Origin: Shewanella glacialimarina
GTDB lineage: Bacteria > Pseudomonadota > Gammaproteobacteria > Enterobacterales > Shewanellaceae
Direction: 5' to 3'
Assembly: GCF_020511155.1 (NCBI RefSeq)
Contig: NZ_CP041216.1
Span: 3,224,001-3,288,000 of the forward strand
Length of the DNA: 64,000 nt
Shown here: piece after piece, positions 1 through 9,280 of the stretch
Layout of the letters: each line of letters begins with the position of its first letter
Numbering within the stretch: position 1 is the first letter of the stretch
Made by a program: the position numbers and the translations under genes
Notes under the pieces: generated by a model
Database searches by the model: none
What the model saw: the letters and a program-made list of their open reading frames with translations, nothing else
What the model was told of the DNA's origin: nothing

Positions 1-1902
1 ATTAAATCTGAGTTTTTAGCCAATATGTCGCACGAGCTGCGCACCCCGCTCAATGGCGTAATAGGATTCTCAAGGCAGTTAATTAAAACTCCGCTTCATT
101 CAAGCCAACTCGATTACATCAAAACAATTGAGCGCAGCGCCAGTAATTTATTAGGGATCATTAATGACATCCTTGATTTCTCTAAACTTGAAGCGGGTAA
201 AATGGTGTTTGAAAAAATGCCTTTTGCGTTACGTGAAACCTTAGCTGACACCTTAAGTCTTATCGCAGGTAGCGCAAGGGAAAAGGGCTTAGAACTTATT
301 ATTGATATTGATTCTACTGTGCCAGAAAGTGTTAGCGGCGATGCAATGCGAGTGAATCAAATTATTACCAACCTAGTCGGCAATGCAATCAAATTTACTG
401 ATCAAGGTAGTGTAATACTAAAAATTACCCTTGTTGGTAATAATGAAGATACTGTGACGCTGCGATGTGAAATCATCGATACAGGTATTGGCATTGATGA
501 AGGCCAGCAGGAATACTTATTCCAAGCTTTTGGCCAGGCAGACTCATCGATATCTCGCCGTTTTGGCGGAACAGGATTAGGTTTAGTGATAACCAAACGC
601 CTCATTAACCAAATGGGCGGTCAAATTGGGTTCACTTCAAGCCCAGATAAAGGCTCAAATTTCTGGTTTATTTTACCTCTTAGCACCAGTCAGTTTGACA
701 TAGGTGAAGTATTACCAATGGATGTACTGCAGGGTAAATCTATCCTGTTATTTGAACCAAGAGAGCTGACACGTGACACCTTGAATAGGCGCCTAGAATC
801 GTGGCATTTAAAACTGACCAGCGTGGGACAATTAGATCATCTCAATAAAACCCTTGAACAAAAAAACATACATTTTGATTATATCTTAACAAGCTGTCAT
901 GGTTTTGATAGTCCAGAGCACATTAGCTCACAATTACAGGTCATGAAAAATCATACTCAATGTCTGATTTTACTGCATGACTGCATAGACCAAGACATCA
1001 TTAGTCACCATTTAAAACCCAACAGCGACTTACTCCTGAACGTTCCTATCAATGATATGGAATTAGCAAGGCATTTAATTTACCCGCCGACCCCTAAAGC
1101 ATTACAACAGTTATTGCCTATCGCACCTGGCACTAATATCGAACGTTTGAATGTGTCGGTGTTAGCTGTAGATGATAATATTGCCAACTTGAAGCTTATT
1201 GATACTTTATTACAAGAATTAGTTGTTAACGTCACCACAGCTAAAAATGGTCAAGAAGCCATTAAACTGGCGAGAAGTAAAAGCTTTGAATTAATCTTTA
1301 TGGATATTCAGATGCCGGGAATGGATGGTATTACCGCAACCAAACGCATACGTCATGAATCAATGAACCGCCACACGCCAATAATTGCAGTCACAGCCCA
1401 TGCGATTGCAGAAGAAAGAGAAAATATTTTAGCTGCGGGTATGGATGCCTTTTTGCCCAAACCCATCGATGAATCATCATTAAGAAAAGTGATTAATCGT
1501 TGGATAGCAAAACCTAAATTTACCCATTTTGAGCTTCATACCCTCAATTGGGAGTTGTGCTTAAGCCAAGCAAGCCAAAAACCGGGCTTAGCACTTGAAA
1601 TGCTACAAATGCTGGTAGACTCAATTCCCAGCACAATCGCAACAATTGAGTTGGCACTGCAACAGCAGGATCAAGCACAGATGCTACAGGCAGTCCATAA
1701 ACTGCATGGGGCAAGCTGTTATTGTGGCGTACCGACAACCCAGAAGCTTTGCCAGGAAATAGAATCTGCTTTAAAGCACAAAACCTCGACGAGTGAGCTA
1801 GAACCGGAAATACTTGAGTTACTTGATGAGCTAACTAAGGTAGAATCGGCGGCAACTCAAGTATTAGAACAGTTATCGATGGACATCACGCATGACTCAT
1901 AA
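1..1902 (+). CDS. barA: Hybrid sensor histidine kinase BarA, 3' part (5' end outside window)
   Basis: Membrane hybrid kinase of the BarA/UvrY (GacS/GacA) system, which feeds the Csr small-RNA pathway. The reading frame is open from base 1, so the N-terminal sensor, membrane segments and HAMP domain lie upstream. Visible domains in order: HisKA with the H-box FLANMSHELRTPLNG (phospho-His near residue 11 of the fragment); HATPase_c with N-box NLVGNAIKFT, DTGIGID and FGGTGLGL; a receiver-like segment without a clear phospho-Asp (about 245-350); a true receiver (VDDN about 390, MDIQMPGMDG about 435); and a C-terminal HPt domain (HKLHGASCYCG about 568). This order is the BarA tripartite phosphorelay layout. 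The stop overlaps the start of the next gene by 11 bases. Confidence 0.93.
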   Translation: MKSEFLANMSHELRTPLNGVIGFSRQLIKTPLHSSQLDYIKTIERSASNLLGIINDILDFSKLEAGKMVFEKMPFALRETLADTLSLIAGSAREKGLELIIDIDSTVPESVSGDAMRVNQIITNLVGNAIKFTDQGSVILKITLVGNNEDTVTLRCEIIDTGIGIDEGQQEYLFQAFGQADSSISRRFGGTGLGLVITKRLINQMGGQIGFTSSPDKGSNFWFILPLSTSQFDIGEVLPMDVLQGKSILLFEPRELTRDTLNRRLESWHLKLTSVGQLDHLNKTLEQKNIHFDYILTSCHGFDSPEHISSQLQVMKNHTQCLILLHDCIDQDIISHHLKPNSDLLLNVPINDMELARHLIYPPTPKALQQLLPIAPGTNIERLNVSVLAVDDNIANLKLIDTLLQELVVNVTTAKNGQEAIKLARSKSFELIFMDIQMPGMDGITATKRIRHESMNRHTPIIAVTAHAIAEERENILAAGMDAFLPKPIDESSLRKVINRWIAKPKFTHFELHTLNWELCLSQASQKPGLALEMLQMLVDSIPSTIATIELALQQQDQAQMLQAVHKLHGASCYCGVPTTQKLCQEIESALKHKTSTSELEPEILELLDELTKVESAATQVLEQLSMDITHDS

Positions 1903-2488
1903 ACCTGGATTTTTTCAACGTTTAAAAGCGTTATCTTTACCTCAAAAACAATTATTTGCGATCGCTTTATGCCAACGTATGCTACCTAATTACCAACTAT
2001 TTTCTGAGGTATGCGAGTTCGGCCAACCAGCCGTCTTATCAACAGCTCTAGACTTACTATGGCAAAGTCAGTACGACAAGAAAAACAAATACAATGTAGA
2101 TGTTCACTTACAAAAATTAGAAGAAAACACCCCTGACCCAAGCAATTTTGAAGCTTATGGTGTTTATCCTGCTATGGATGCTGTGGTAGCAATCTCAACC
2201 TTAATGAGTGCTATTGCGGATAAAATTGAAGATGACATTATCAATATCAGCAAACTTTCTTCCAGCACTGTGGCGAACTATATTGAAGCCCTTAGTGATG
2301 ATGACTTAATGGATGAAGCATTAGATGATTATGTTTTTGCCCATCCTGTGATGCTAGAAGAAAAAGAGCTACAAAATATGCTATTAGATATTATTGAAGC
2401 GAACCCAGATATTCATCCAGACTTAGTTAAAGGCTTACGTAAAGATATTATCGAAGCTGGTGCATCTAATATTGGCATTAGCCTCTAG
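1892..2488 (+). CDS. YjaG/DUF416 family protein
   Basis: A 198-residue soluble acidic protein matching the DUF416 (E. coli YjaG) family by its opening FFQRLKALSLPQKQLFAIALCQRMLPNY-type segment, the QPAVLSTALDLLW segment and the GVYPAMDAVVAI segment. The family's biochemical function is not established. It is mostly helical, with no signal peptide or membrane segment. Its ATG lies inside the end of barA, so the two are probably co-transcribed and translationally coupled. A strong hairpin terminator follows the stop. Family assignment is confident; role is unknown. Confidence 0.85.
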   Translation: MTHKPGFFQRLKALSLPQKQLFAIALCQRMLPNYQLFSEVCEFGQPAVLSTALDLLWQSQYDKKNKYNVDVHLQKLEENTPDPSNFEAYGVYPAMDAVVAISTLMSAIADKIEDDIINISKLSSSTVANYIEALSDDDLMDEALDDYVFAHPVMLEEKELQNMLLDIIEANPDIHPDLVKGLRKDIIEAGASNIGISL

Positions 2489-2518
2489 TACTAACCTAAT
2501 ATCACTAAAAAATATTCG

Positions 2519-2543
2519 AAAGCCTGATATTATTCAGGCTTTT
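2519..2543 (+). terminator. Rho-independent terminator after the DUF416 gene
   Basis: AGCCTGA (2521-2527) pairs with TCAGGCT (2534-2540) around a 6-base loop, flanked by A and T runs. It lies about 30 bases past the stop at 2488 and ends the barA-DUF416 transcript. Confidence 0.8.
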
Positions 2544-2694
2544 ATCGCACTATTATGAGTAAATTTAAGCTCGTCAGTAACATTAAACCTAAAATTGAAT
2601 AAATAAACACGCGTTTAACTTTAGCCTAATTGCATCATCGTATTAAAACAAAGTAAAGTGGACTTATTATCATTTTGCTAAGGAATTGCGAGGG

Positions 2695-3663
2695 ATGTCC
2701 AGTATTCTTACCCCGCTGATCGCTGTGTTTATTATTATGTTACTCGGCGGTATTGTTCAGAAATTAAGATTTCTACCAGCAGATACCAATCTTATCCTCA
2801 ATCAATTTGTTTACTACATTGCCTTTCCAGCAATTTTATTGATTGTGCTCGCTGAAACGCGCATTGAAGATATTATTCAATGGGGATTTATTGGTGGATT
2901 TAGCTTGGCTATGATCATCACCTATGCACTCGTAATAGCCGTATCCTTATGGCGCAAACCTAAACAGCAAGCTATTGCAGCTATGCGAGCATTAAATGCC
3001 ACCTTTGGCAATACAGCATTCATTGGTATTCCATTACTAAGCCTATTATTCCCAGGTAACAAAATCGCATTAGTCGCGGCAGCTATAGCCAGCTTACTGT
3101 CGGTGTTCATGTTTGCCTTTGCATTAGTCTCTATCGAACTTGCCAGCCGTGACAAACAGTCAGCGGATCATGCTATCGTCATTATGGCGAATGCATTATA
3201 TAAAAATCCGATAGTGCTAGGCAGCATGATAGGTATCAGCTTATCGGCATTGCATATCACCTTACCTGAAAGCCTATCATTGGTGCTGCACCAAATAGGT
3301 AGTACCTCTAGCCCTTGTGCACTATTTGCCATAGGAATGGTACTTGCTAAAGCGTTTCAGCATCAATCTTTGGCAAAGATGTTCAGCCTTAGCCTAATTA
3401 CAGAAATAAGTTTCATCAACTTACTCAAATTAATTATTCAGCCCTTTATTGCCTTCGGATTACTCAAACTCTTTAGCGTAGAGCATGAACTACTGACAAT
3501 GGGAGTGCTGTTAGCAGCCTTGCCAACGGCAGCAAGTGTCTATTTATTGGCTGATCGATACCAAATAAATGCTAATAGCAGCGCACAAGGTATTCTATAT
3601 GGCACATTAATTACCTTTGTTAGCTTACCTATAATAGAAACACTATTAAAATCTTATGGTTAA
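2695..3663 (+). CDS. AEC family auxin-efflux-like transporter
   Basis: Integral inner-membrane carrier of about 322 residues of the AEC (auxin efflux carrier, Mem_trans) family. Several hydrophobic segments run from residue 4 (ILTPLIAVFIIMLLGGIVQK) to the C-terminus, which fits about ten membrane passes in two inverted halves. The motifs LNATFGNTAFIGIPL in the first half and ALPTAASVYLLADRY in the second are typical. Substrate cannot be told; relatives move malate, malonate or other carboxylates. The ATG at 2695 is preferred over the upstream TTG at 2686 because AAGGA at 2680-2684 is too close to the TTG. It is a single-gene unit between a terminator and the recN promoter. Confidence 0.85.
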   Translation: MSSILTPLIAVFIIMLLGGIVQKLRFLPADTNLILNQFVYYIAFPAILLIVLAETRIEDIIQWGFIGGFSLAMIITYALVIAVSLWRKPKQQAIAAMRALNATFGNTAFIGIPLLSLLFPGNKIALVAAAIASLLSVFMFAFALVSIELASRDKQSADHAIVIMANALYKNPIVLGSMIGISLSALHITLPESLSLVLHQIGSTSSPCALFAIGMVLAKAFQHQSLAKMFSLSLITEISFINLLKLIIQPFIAFGLLKLFSVEHELLTMGVLLAALPTAASVYLLADRYQINANSSAQGILYGTLITFVSLPIIETLLKSYG

Positions 3664-3721
3664 TTAACACACTCACATAGTCTAACAAACAAGCAAAGAT
3701 AATTTTCTGGCTACTACTTTA

Positions 3722-3737
3722 CTGTATAAAAAATCAG
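3722..3737. promoter_or_regulatory. LexA (SOS) box 1 upstream of recN
   Basis: CTGTATAAAAAATCAG fits the CTG-N10-CAG SOS box. It lies 55 bases before the recN start. LexA repression of recN is established in E. coli, where recN also has several boxes. Confidence 0.8.
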
Positions 3738-3743
3738 TATATA

Positions 3744-3759
3744 CTGTTTATCAATACAG
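3744..3759. promoter_or_regulatory. LexA (SOS) box 2 upstream of recN
   Basis: CTGTTTATCAATACAG is a second CTG-N10-CAG box, 6 bases after the first and 32 bases before the recN ATG. Two adjacent boxes predict tight SOS control. Confidence 0.8.
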
Positions 3760-3791
3760 TGGTTTGATAGTTTCATTGACAGGAATTCATT

Positions 3792-5450
3792 ATGCTTTGC
3801 CAACTCAGCATCAACAATTTTGCTATTGTACGTTTTTTAGAATTAGATTTTAAAGCCGGTATGACCACCATAACGGGTGAGACAGGTGCGGGTAAATCTA
3901 TTGCTATTGATGCGCTTGGTTTATGTCTAGGTAACCGCAGTGATGCCAATACGGTGAGGCCTGGAGCCAATAAAACCGAAGTCAGTGCCCGCTTCACATT
4001 ACATGATGTGCCACAAGCTAAGCGCTGGTTAGAAGATAATGACCTAGATAATGAAGATGACTGCATTTTACGCCGCACCATTAACAGTGATGGGCGCTCG
4101 CGCGCATATATTAATGGTAACCCAGTGCCTGTCGCCCAACTTAAAGGTATTGGCCAATTACTGATTGGTATTCATGGTCAGCATGCTCACCACGCAATGC
4201 TAAAAAGTGAGCATCAACTTACGCTGCTAGACAGCTATGCCAACCATAAGCTGTTAATTGACACTGTACATGCCAGTTATCAACGTAATAAGCAGATCGA
4301 AAATGAGCTTAAAATGCTTGAACATGCGCAACATGAGCGTATATCCCGTAAACAGTTACTCCAATATCAAGTCGAAGAGTTAGATGAGTTTAATTTAGCT
4401 GACGGTGAGTTTGTTGAAATAGAACAAGAACATAAGCGCCTTGCTAATGGCACAGAACTGATTGAAACCTGTCAGGCCAGTTTAGATCTACTAACTGAAG
4501 GTGAAGAATTCAACATAGAATCACTGCTAAATAAAGTGATTCATTTAGCAGATAATTTACAAAGCGTGGATGAAAAGTTATCCCCTGTAGCCAGTATGCT
4601 TAATGAAGCATTAATTCAGATACAAGAAAGCACAGTTGAAATAGAAGACTACCTTAGCCGTTTAGAATTAGATCCTGAACACTTTACCTATTTAGATAGG
4701 CGTTTAACCACTGCAATGCAACTTTCACGTAAGCATCATGTCAGTGCAGAAGACTTATCAGCCCATCATGCACAGCTTAAAGCTGAACTGGTTGGGTTGT
4801 CTGATGATGAAACTAAATTAGATGAGATTAAACAGGCTTTAGCTTTCAGCCGTGAGGCCTATTTAACCCATGCCCAAAAACTCAGCCAAAGCCGGGCTCG
4901 CTATGCTAAAGAGTTAGATAAATTAGTCACTCGTTCAATCCATGAATTAAACATGCCAAAAGGCCAATTTAATATTTCGGTAAACTTTAATCCTGAGATG
5001 AGTAATAGTTTGGGTTGTGACCAAGTGGAGTTTTTAGTTAGCACCAACCCAGGACAGCCATTACAACCCATTGCTAAAGTAGCTTCTGGTGGTGAGCTAT
5101 CGCGCATAGGCTTAGGCATACAAGTTATTACCGCTAAAAAAGTTTCTACGCCCACATTGATATTTGACGAAGTCGATGTGGGTATTTCAGGACCAACGGC
5201 GGCAGTTGTTGGCAGAATGCTAAGAAGCCTAGGGGATTCAACTCAAGTTTTTTGTGTTACCCATTTACCGCAAGTGGCTGGTAATGGCCATCAACATATG
5301 TTCGTCAACAAGTTCAACAAAGGTGGACAAACTGAAACGACAATGCAGATTTTAGATAAAGAGCAGCGAATAAACGAATTAGCCCGTTTATTAGGTGGCG
5401 ATATTATCACTGAAAACACCCTAGCGAATGCCAGAGAGCTATTGCAATAA
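3792..5450 (+). CDS. recN: DNA repair protein RecN
   Basis: SMC-like ATPase acting in recombinational repair of double-strand breaks. At 552 residues it has the family length. The N-terminus holds the Walker A motif GETGAGKSIAIDALGL (about residues 30-45). The middle is long, charged and helical (coiled-coil arms). The C-terminal half has the ABC signature KVASGGELSRIGLGIQ, the Walker B motif TLIFDEVDVGISG and the His switch VTHLPQVA. The ATG at 3792 follows AGGAATT. It stands alone behind two LexA boxes, so SOS induction is expected. Confidence 0.97.
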   Translation: MLCQLSINNFAIVRFLELDFKAGMTTITGETGAGKSIAIDALGLCLGNRSDANTVRPGANKTEVSARFTLHDVPQAKRWLEDNDLDNEDDCILRRTINSDGRSRAYINGNPVPVAQLKGIGQLLIGIHGQHAHHAMLKSEHQLTLLDSYANHKLLIDTVHASYQRNKQIENELKMLEHAQHERISRKQLLQYQVEELDEFNLADGEFVEIEQEHKRLANGTELIETCQASLDLLTEGEEFNIESLLNKVIHLADNLQSVDEKLSPVASMLNEALIQIQESTVEIEDYLSRLELDPEHFTYLDRRLTTAMQLSRKHHVSAEDLSAHHAQLKAELVGLSDDETKLDEIKQALAFSREAYLTHAQKLSQSRARYAKELDKLVTRSIHELNMPKGQFNISVNFNPEMSNSLGCDQVEFLVSTNPGQPLQPIAKVASGGELSRIGLGIQVITAKKVSTPTLIFDEVDVGISGPTAAVVGRMLRSLGDSTQVFCVTHLPQVAGNGHQHMFVNKFNKGGQTETTMQILDKEQRINELARLLGGDIITENTLANARELLQ

Positions 5451-5547
5451 AGAGGGAAATACCACTAATATGGTCTTCCCTTAAATTCACTGTAATGATC
5501 AACGCAATAGGCACTGAATTAAAAGTATAATAAAATCAAGGGCAATA

Positions 5548-6717
5548 ATGCTTAAGTCGATACTTAAAATAGCCATTTATAGTGTAGCTTCAATGACATT
5601 TTTGCTGGCTCTTATCTTTGCTGTTTTAGTTTATATTAATATTGAAGACCGCTACTTATCGGTGAATACTCAACAACTAGAAAAGTGGGCTCAACTTGAA
5701 ACGGTTAATGAAAGTCAGAACGCTTTTGTATTAGCGCAGCAGATAGTAGGTACACAGCAAGCCCCTTCAATCCTTCCTTTGTCAGATGTGCAGCACTTAT
5801 TGCTGCAACAATATCAACAAACCTGCCATAAAGAATTAATTGAAAATTGTCATAATTTTATAGCGGGTAACTTAGTAGATATTAAGTTTATGCTGACAAG
5901 TTATGTTGATTTAATTAATCAATATCAACAGATTATTACGTTGCCTTTGTGGCATGAAAGTCTAGATAACTCAGCAGATAGACCACAAATTAATTTCACT
6001 AACTTATCTAATATTCAGATGCTTGCTGAGCTAAATGCTTTATTGAGTTCACGCACTGGCAGCCCTAGTTTTATTAATGACTTTATTGATGCTGATTATC
6101 GATTTTGGAACAATATTTTTCATTCATCAAGCGACCTTGCAACCTTCTCTTTAGCGGGCAGTAAAATGCAAAAAAACCTAGCCTGGGGAGTGAAAATACT
6201 TGCAGCAGAAGCACCTCTTAATGGCACTTACCCTGCAGCGTGGAAACTTAGCAGTAAACTGTCAGAGGAAAGTATTCAAAGAGTATTTGCAGCAGAATAT
6301 TTATTTGTAAAAGCTGTGATGATTGAAATGCTGAGTAATCCCTACCCTTTATCTGATATTAACTATTATCAACAATGGCTTATTAGCCTTTTTTTCAATT
6401 TAAATGAAAGCCTTAACATGAATGCCGAAAGGGTCATGAATCAATACCAACAAGTCATCAAAAACCAATTAAATGAAGCTATGGTGAGAGATTCAATGGC
6501 TGAATTAAAAGCAAAGGATGAGCAGAACGAGCAGAGTTTTGCGTATTGTGACTTTGACTCAACGATAGAAAAAATTTGGGCGATGAAATATAACCCAATA
6601 GGTAAAGTGATCAGCTGTTTAAACACGGATATGGTTAAATACTTTGGGCAATCGGAGAAAATCGCACCATTACAAAAACAATCAATACAACTTAGAAAAG
6701 AGAGCAAAAAACGTTAA
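5548..6717 (+). CDS. Hypothetical membrane-anchored protein
   Basis: A 389-residue protein I do not recognise. One hydrophobic segment at about residues 8-31 (IAIYSVASMTFLLALIFAVLVYINI) looks like an uncleaved signal anchor. The rest, about 355 residues, is polar, Gln/Asn-rich and probably periplasmic, ending in a basic tail. It has cysteines near positions 91, 99, about 332 and 356, but no catalytic motif I can name. It starts about 100 bases after recN and ends convergent with pgpA, 7 bases away. It is probably a lineage-specific protein. Confidence 0.6.
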   Translation: MLKSILKIAIYSVASMTFLLALIFAVLVYINIEDRYLSVNTQQLEKWAQLETVNESQNAFVLAQQIVGTQQAPSILPLSDVQHLLLQQYQQTCHKELIENCHNFIAGNLVDIKFMLTSYVDLINQYQQIITLPLWHESLDNSADRPQINFTNLSNIQMLAELNALLSSRTGSPSFINDFIDADYRFWNNIFHSSSDLATFSLAGSKMQKNLAWGVKILAAEAPLNGTYPAAWKLSSKLSEESIQRVFAAEYLFVKAVMIEMLSNPYPLSDINYYQQWLISLFFNLNESLNMNAERVMNQYQQVIKNQLNEAMVRDSMAELKAKDEQNEQSFAYCDFDSTIEKIWAMKYNPIGKVISCLNTDMVKYFGQSEKIAPLQKQSIQLRKESKKR

Positions 6718-6724
6718 AGTTGTA

Positions 6725-7219
6725 TTATCCGAAAAAATAAGCACATGCCTGCAAACACATAAATGCAAAAACACCTGCTAAAACATCATCAATCATAATG
6801 CCAAAGCCACCATGTACTTTGGCATCTAACCACCTGATTGGCCAGGGTTTGAGGATGTCAAAGAACCGGAAAAAACCAAAACCGACTAATAACCATATCC
6901 ATCCTGCTGGAGCTGCAATTAACGTGATAAGTAAACCTGCCACTTCATCCCACACAATAGCTCCATGATCATGCACTTGCATATCACTTGCTGCCTTATC
7001 GCAAATATAAAAACCCACCAGCACGATTAATAGCGTCAACGCTAAATATACTGGCAGACTTAAGTGACTCATTAATAGATATAAAGGTATGGCTGCAATA
7101 GTGCCGAAGGTGCCAGGGGCTTTAGCCGCTAAGCCGCTGCCAAAACCCAGTGCAAGGAAGTGAATAGGATTAGATAGACGTAAACGTTTCACCGCCGGGT
7201 CTTGAGAGAATAACTTCAT
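6725..7219 (-). CDS. pgpA: Phosphatidylglycerophosphatase A
   Basis: Inner-membrane phosphatase that converts phosphatidylglycerol phosphate to phosphatidylglycerol. The 164-residue protein carries the PgpA signatures: LALGFGSGLAAKAPGTFGT near the N-terminus, the acidic IVWDEVAGLLITL segment, and RFFDILKPWPIRWLD followed by GGFGIMIDDVLAGV, with hydrophobic segments between. Its ATG overlaps the thiL stop by one base (TAATG), the conserved thiL-pgpA coupling. It is convergent with the hypothetical gene on the plus strand. Confidence 0.95.
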   Translation of the reverse strand: MKLFSQDPAVKRLRLSNPIHFLALGFGSGLAAKAPGTFGTIAAIPLYLLMSHLSLPVYLALTLLIVLVGFYICDKAASDMQVHDHGAIVWDEVAGLLITLIAAPAGWIWLLVGFGFFRFFDILKPWPIRWLDAKVHGGFGIMIDDVLAGVFAFMCLQACAYFFG

Positions 7220-8175
7220 TAAAAATGCTCGAAACCTTTAAACTCTGGCATGAAGGGCTGGCCGTCTAAAGTGAATTTGACTTTATCACCAGAACAAATC
7301 TGACCAACGTTAACAAACTTCACCCCCGAATGAATTAAGGCGGTATCTATTGCGCCACGCTGTGACTCGGGTACGGTGAATAATAGCTCATAATCTTCCC
7401 CCCCAGTTAGAGCATAGGCTAGAGCTTGTTCAGCTGTCACGCTGTTTTTTAGTGAGCTAGACAATGGAATTGCATTAGCATTAATAGTCGCACCTACATT
7501 AGATGCTTTAAGAATATGGGACAGATCTGAGACTAAACCGTCAGATAAATCAATCGCACTAGATGCAAGACCACGTAACGCTTGTCCTGCTAGCACCCTT
7601 GGGGTGGGATAATAATGTCGGTTCAGTAAATATTCTTTATACTCTGGCTTAACCGCTTGCACTCCCCGCAGCATATCGAGTCCAAGGGCTGAATCCCCTA
7701 AAGTTCCGGTCACATATATCCAGTCACCGACTTTTGCACCGCTGCGCTTTAACGATTTACCTTTAGGAATTTGCCCATTAATGGTCAGGTTTATACAGCG
7801 GGGTCCTCGAGTGGTATCGCCCCCCACTAAAGCGACACTATAGTAGTCTGCGATTTCAAATAATCCATTACTAAAATCAGCAAGCCATTGGGTGTCAACC
7901 TCAGGTAAAGATAGCGCTAATGTCATCCAGGCAGGTTCAGCTCCCATGGCAGCTAAATCAGACAAATTCACTGCCAGTGATTTATAGCCAAGAGCATGTG
8001 CTGGCATATCAGCAAAAAAATGCACGCCTTCAACTAAGGTATCGCATGAAATAGCAATCACCTTACCTTCGGCGGGCTGTACCAAAGCACAATCATCGCC
8101 AATGCCTAAGATGACATCACGACGCTTTTGTCCACGGTTTTTAAAAAATTGTTCAATAAGTTGGAATTCTTTCAC
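7219..8175 (-). CDS. thiL: Thiamine-monophosphate kinase
   Basis: ATP-dependent kinase making thiamine diphosphate, the active cofactor, from thiamine monophosphate. The 318-residue protein of the AIR-synthase/PurM fold has the N-terminal GIGDDCAL metal-binding motif, the VEGVHFF segment, SDLAAMGAEPAWMTLALSLP, the GGDTTRG nucleotide motif and the C-terminal TGGEDYELLFTV motif. It is downstream of nusB, but a strong terminator separates them, so thiL-pgpA may rely on read-through or a promoter of its own in the 87-base gap. Confidence 0.96.
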   Translation of the reverse strand: MKEFQLIEQFFKNRGQKRRDVILGIGDDCALVQPAEGKVIAISCDTLVEGVHFFADMPAHALGYKSLAVNLSDLAAMGAEPAWMTLALSLPEVDTQWLADFSNGLFEIADYYSVALVGGDTTRGPRCINLTINGQIPKGKSLKRSGAKVGDWIYVTGTLGDSALGLDMLRGVQAVKPEYKEYLLNRHYYPTPRVLAGQALRGLASSAIDLSDGLVSDLSHILKASNVGATINANAIPLSSSLKNSVTAEQALAYALTGGEDYELLFTVPESQRGAIDTALIHSGVKFVNVGQICSGDKVKFTLDGQPFMPEFKGFEHF

Positions 8176-8224
8176 GCTAGCACTGGTCGGAAAAACCCGC
8201 CCACCTTATTTTTAAGCATGTTAA

Positions 8225-8256
8225 TACAAAAAAAACGGTATCCGAAGATACCGTTT
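8225..8256 (-). terminator. Rho-independent terminator after nusB
   Basis: On the minus strand a 10-base stem (AAACGGTATC with GATACCGTTT) closes a stable UUCG loop and is followed by a T run. It starts 7 bases after the nusB stop codon. Confidence 0.9.
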
Positions 8257-8262
8257 CTAGGA

Positions 8263-8667
8263 TTACTTATTTCTAACGATTTTATCTAACAAACCGTTGA
8301 CGAACTTGTGACTATCATCAGCTCCAAAAGCTTTAGCAAGTTCGATACCTTCATTGATGGCAACCTTAAAAGGGACATCTTTTTTGAAGGTCAGCTCAAA
8401 TGTTGCTAAACGTACTATGGCTTTTTCAACCGGTGATACTTCACTAAAATCACGGTCTAAGTGTGGTTTTAGTAATTCATCTATCTGAGCGACTTTAGCT
8501 GTAACGCCCGCTAAAAGCTCACGAAAATAAGCAACATCAACACCGTCTAAACTTTGTTCGGTTAAAAACTCATGTTCAACATCAGCAACATTGTTGTCTG
8601 TTAGCTGCCATGAATAAATAGCTTGAACGGCTAAACGGCGTGCCTTGCGGCGCTCTGAAGGCTTCAT
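8263..8667 (-). CDS. nusB: Transcription antitermination factor NusB
   Basis: Small helical RNA-binding protein that joins NusE (S10) on boxA RNA in rRNA antitermination. The 134-residue protein has the family's basic N-terminus ([20 protein letters not shown]), the middle [22 protein letters not shown] and the C-terminal motif [22 protein letters not shown]. It lies 11 bases after ribH in the usual ribH-nusB arrangement and is followed at once by a terminator. Confidence 0.97.
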   Translation of the reverse strand: MKPSERRKARRLAVQAIYSWQLTDNNVADVEHEFLTEQSLDGVDVAYFRELLAGVTAKVAQIDELLKPHLDRDFSEVSPVEKAIVRLATFELTFKKDVPFKVAINEGIELAKAFGADDSHKFVNGLLDKIVRNK

Positions 8668-8678
8668 TAAATTTCCTA

Positions 8679-9158
8679 CTATACCAACTGTTTTTCTAAC
8701 TCTTGAAGCACGTTAACCATTTCAAGCAAGCTTAATGCAGCTTCGCCGCCTTTATTGCCCGCTTTTGTACCTGAGCGCTCAATAGCTTGCTCAATGGTAT
8801 CAGTTGTTAACACACCAAAAGAAACGGGGATGTCGTACTCTAATGCTACTTGAGCAAGTCCCTTATTACATTCACCGGCAACCATATCAAAATGAGGTGT
8901 TCCACCGCGGATCACAGCACCAAGTGAGATAATGCCATCAAACTTTCCACTTGCAGCAACTCGACGAGCAGCTAGTGGTAATTCCACGGCGCCAGGTACG
9001 CGCACAACAGTAATGTTTTCATCTGGAACCTGGCCAAAACGTTTTAAAGTATCTAGTGCGCCACTAAGCAGACTTTCAACAACAAAGCTATTGAAACGCG
9101 ATACTACGATCGCCACTTTTGCATTTTTCGCTTCGATATTACCTTGAACTATGTTCAT
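8679..9158 (-). CDS. ribH: 6,7-dimethyl-8-ribityllumazine synthase
   Basis: Penultimate riboflavin enzyme, joining 5-amino-6-ribitylaminouracil and dihydroxybutanone phosphate (called RibE in E. coli). From the ATG at 9158 it has 159 residues. That start, [10 protein letters not shown], is preceded by TAGGTAAG and fits the family length; a longer in-frame reading to 9230 adds an unlikely N-terminus. The motifs [42 protein letters not shown] and FGVLTTDT are typical. The catalytic His is in GGTPHFD. Confidence 0.97.
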   Translation of the reverse strand: MNIVQGNIEAKNAKVAIVVSRFNSFVVESLLSGALDTLKRFGQVPDENITVVRVPGAVELPLAARRVAASGKFDGIISLGAVIRGGTPHFDMVAGECNKGLAQVALEYDIPVSFGVLTTDTIEQAIERSGTKAGNKGGEAALSLLEMVNVLQELEKQLV

Positions 9159-9280
9159 TTTTATCTTACCTAATTTAGCTAAAGCACCCAGCCTGGGCGA
9201 AAGAGGCGGTATGATAACACAGCCGACCACTCTGAGCGCAATGCAATTATTGAAAATTTTAAATTGAATTTATTAACAAT

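Noticed and set aside
9159..9230. N-terminal extension of ribH
   Set aside because: The added 24 residues have no family counterpart, and a good ribosome site lies before the ATG at 9158.
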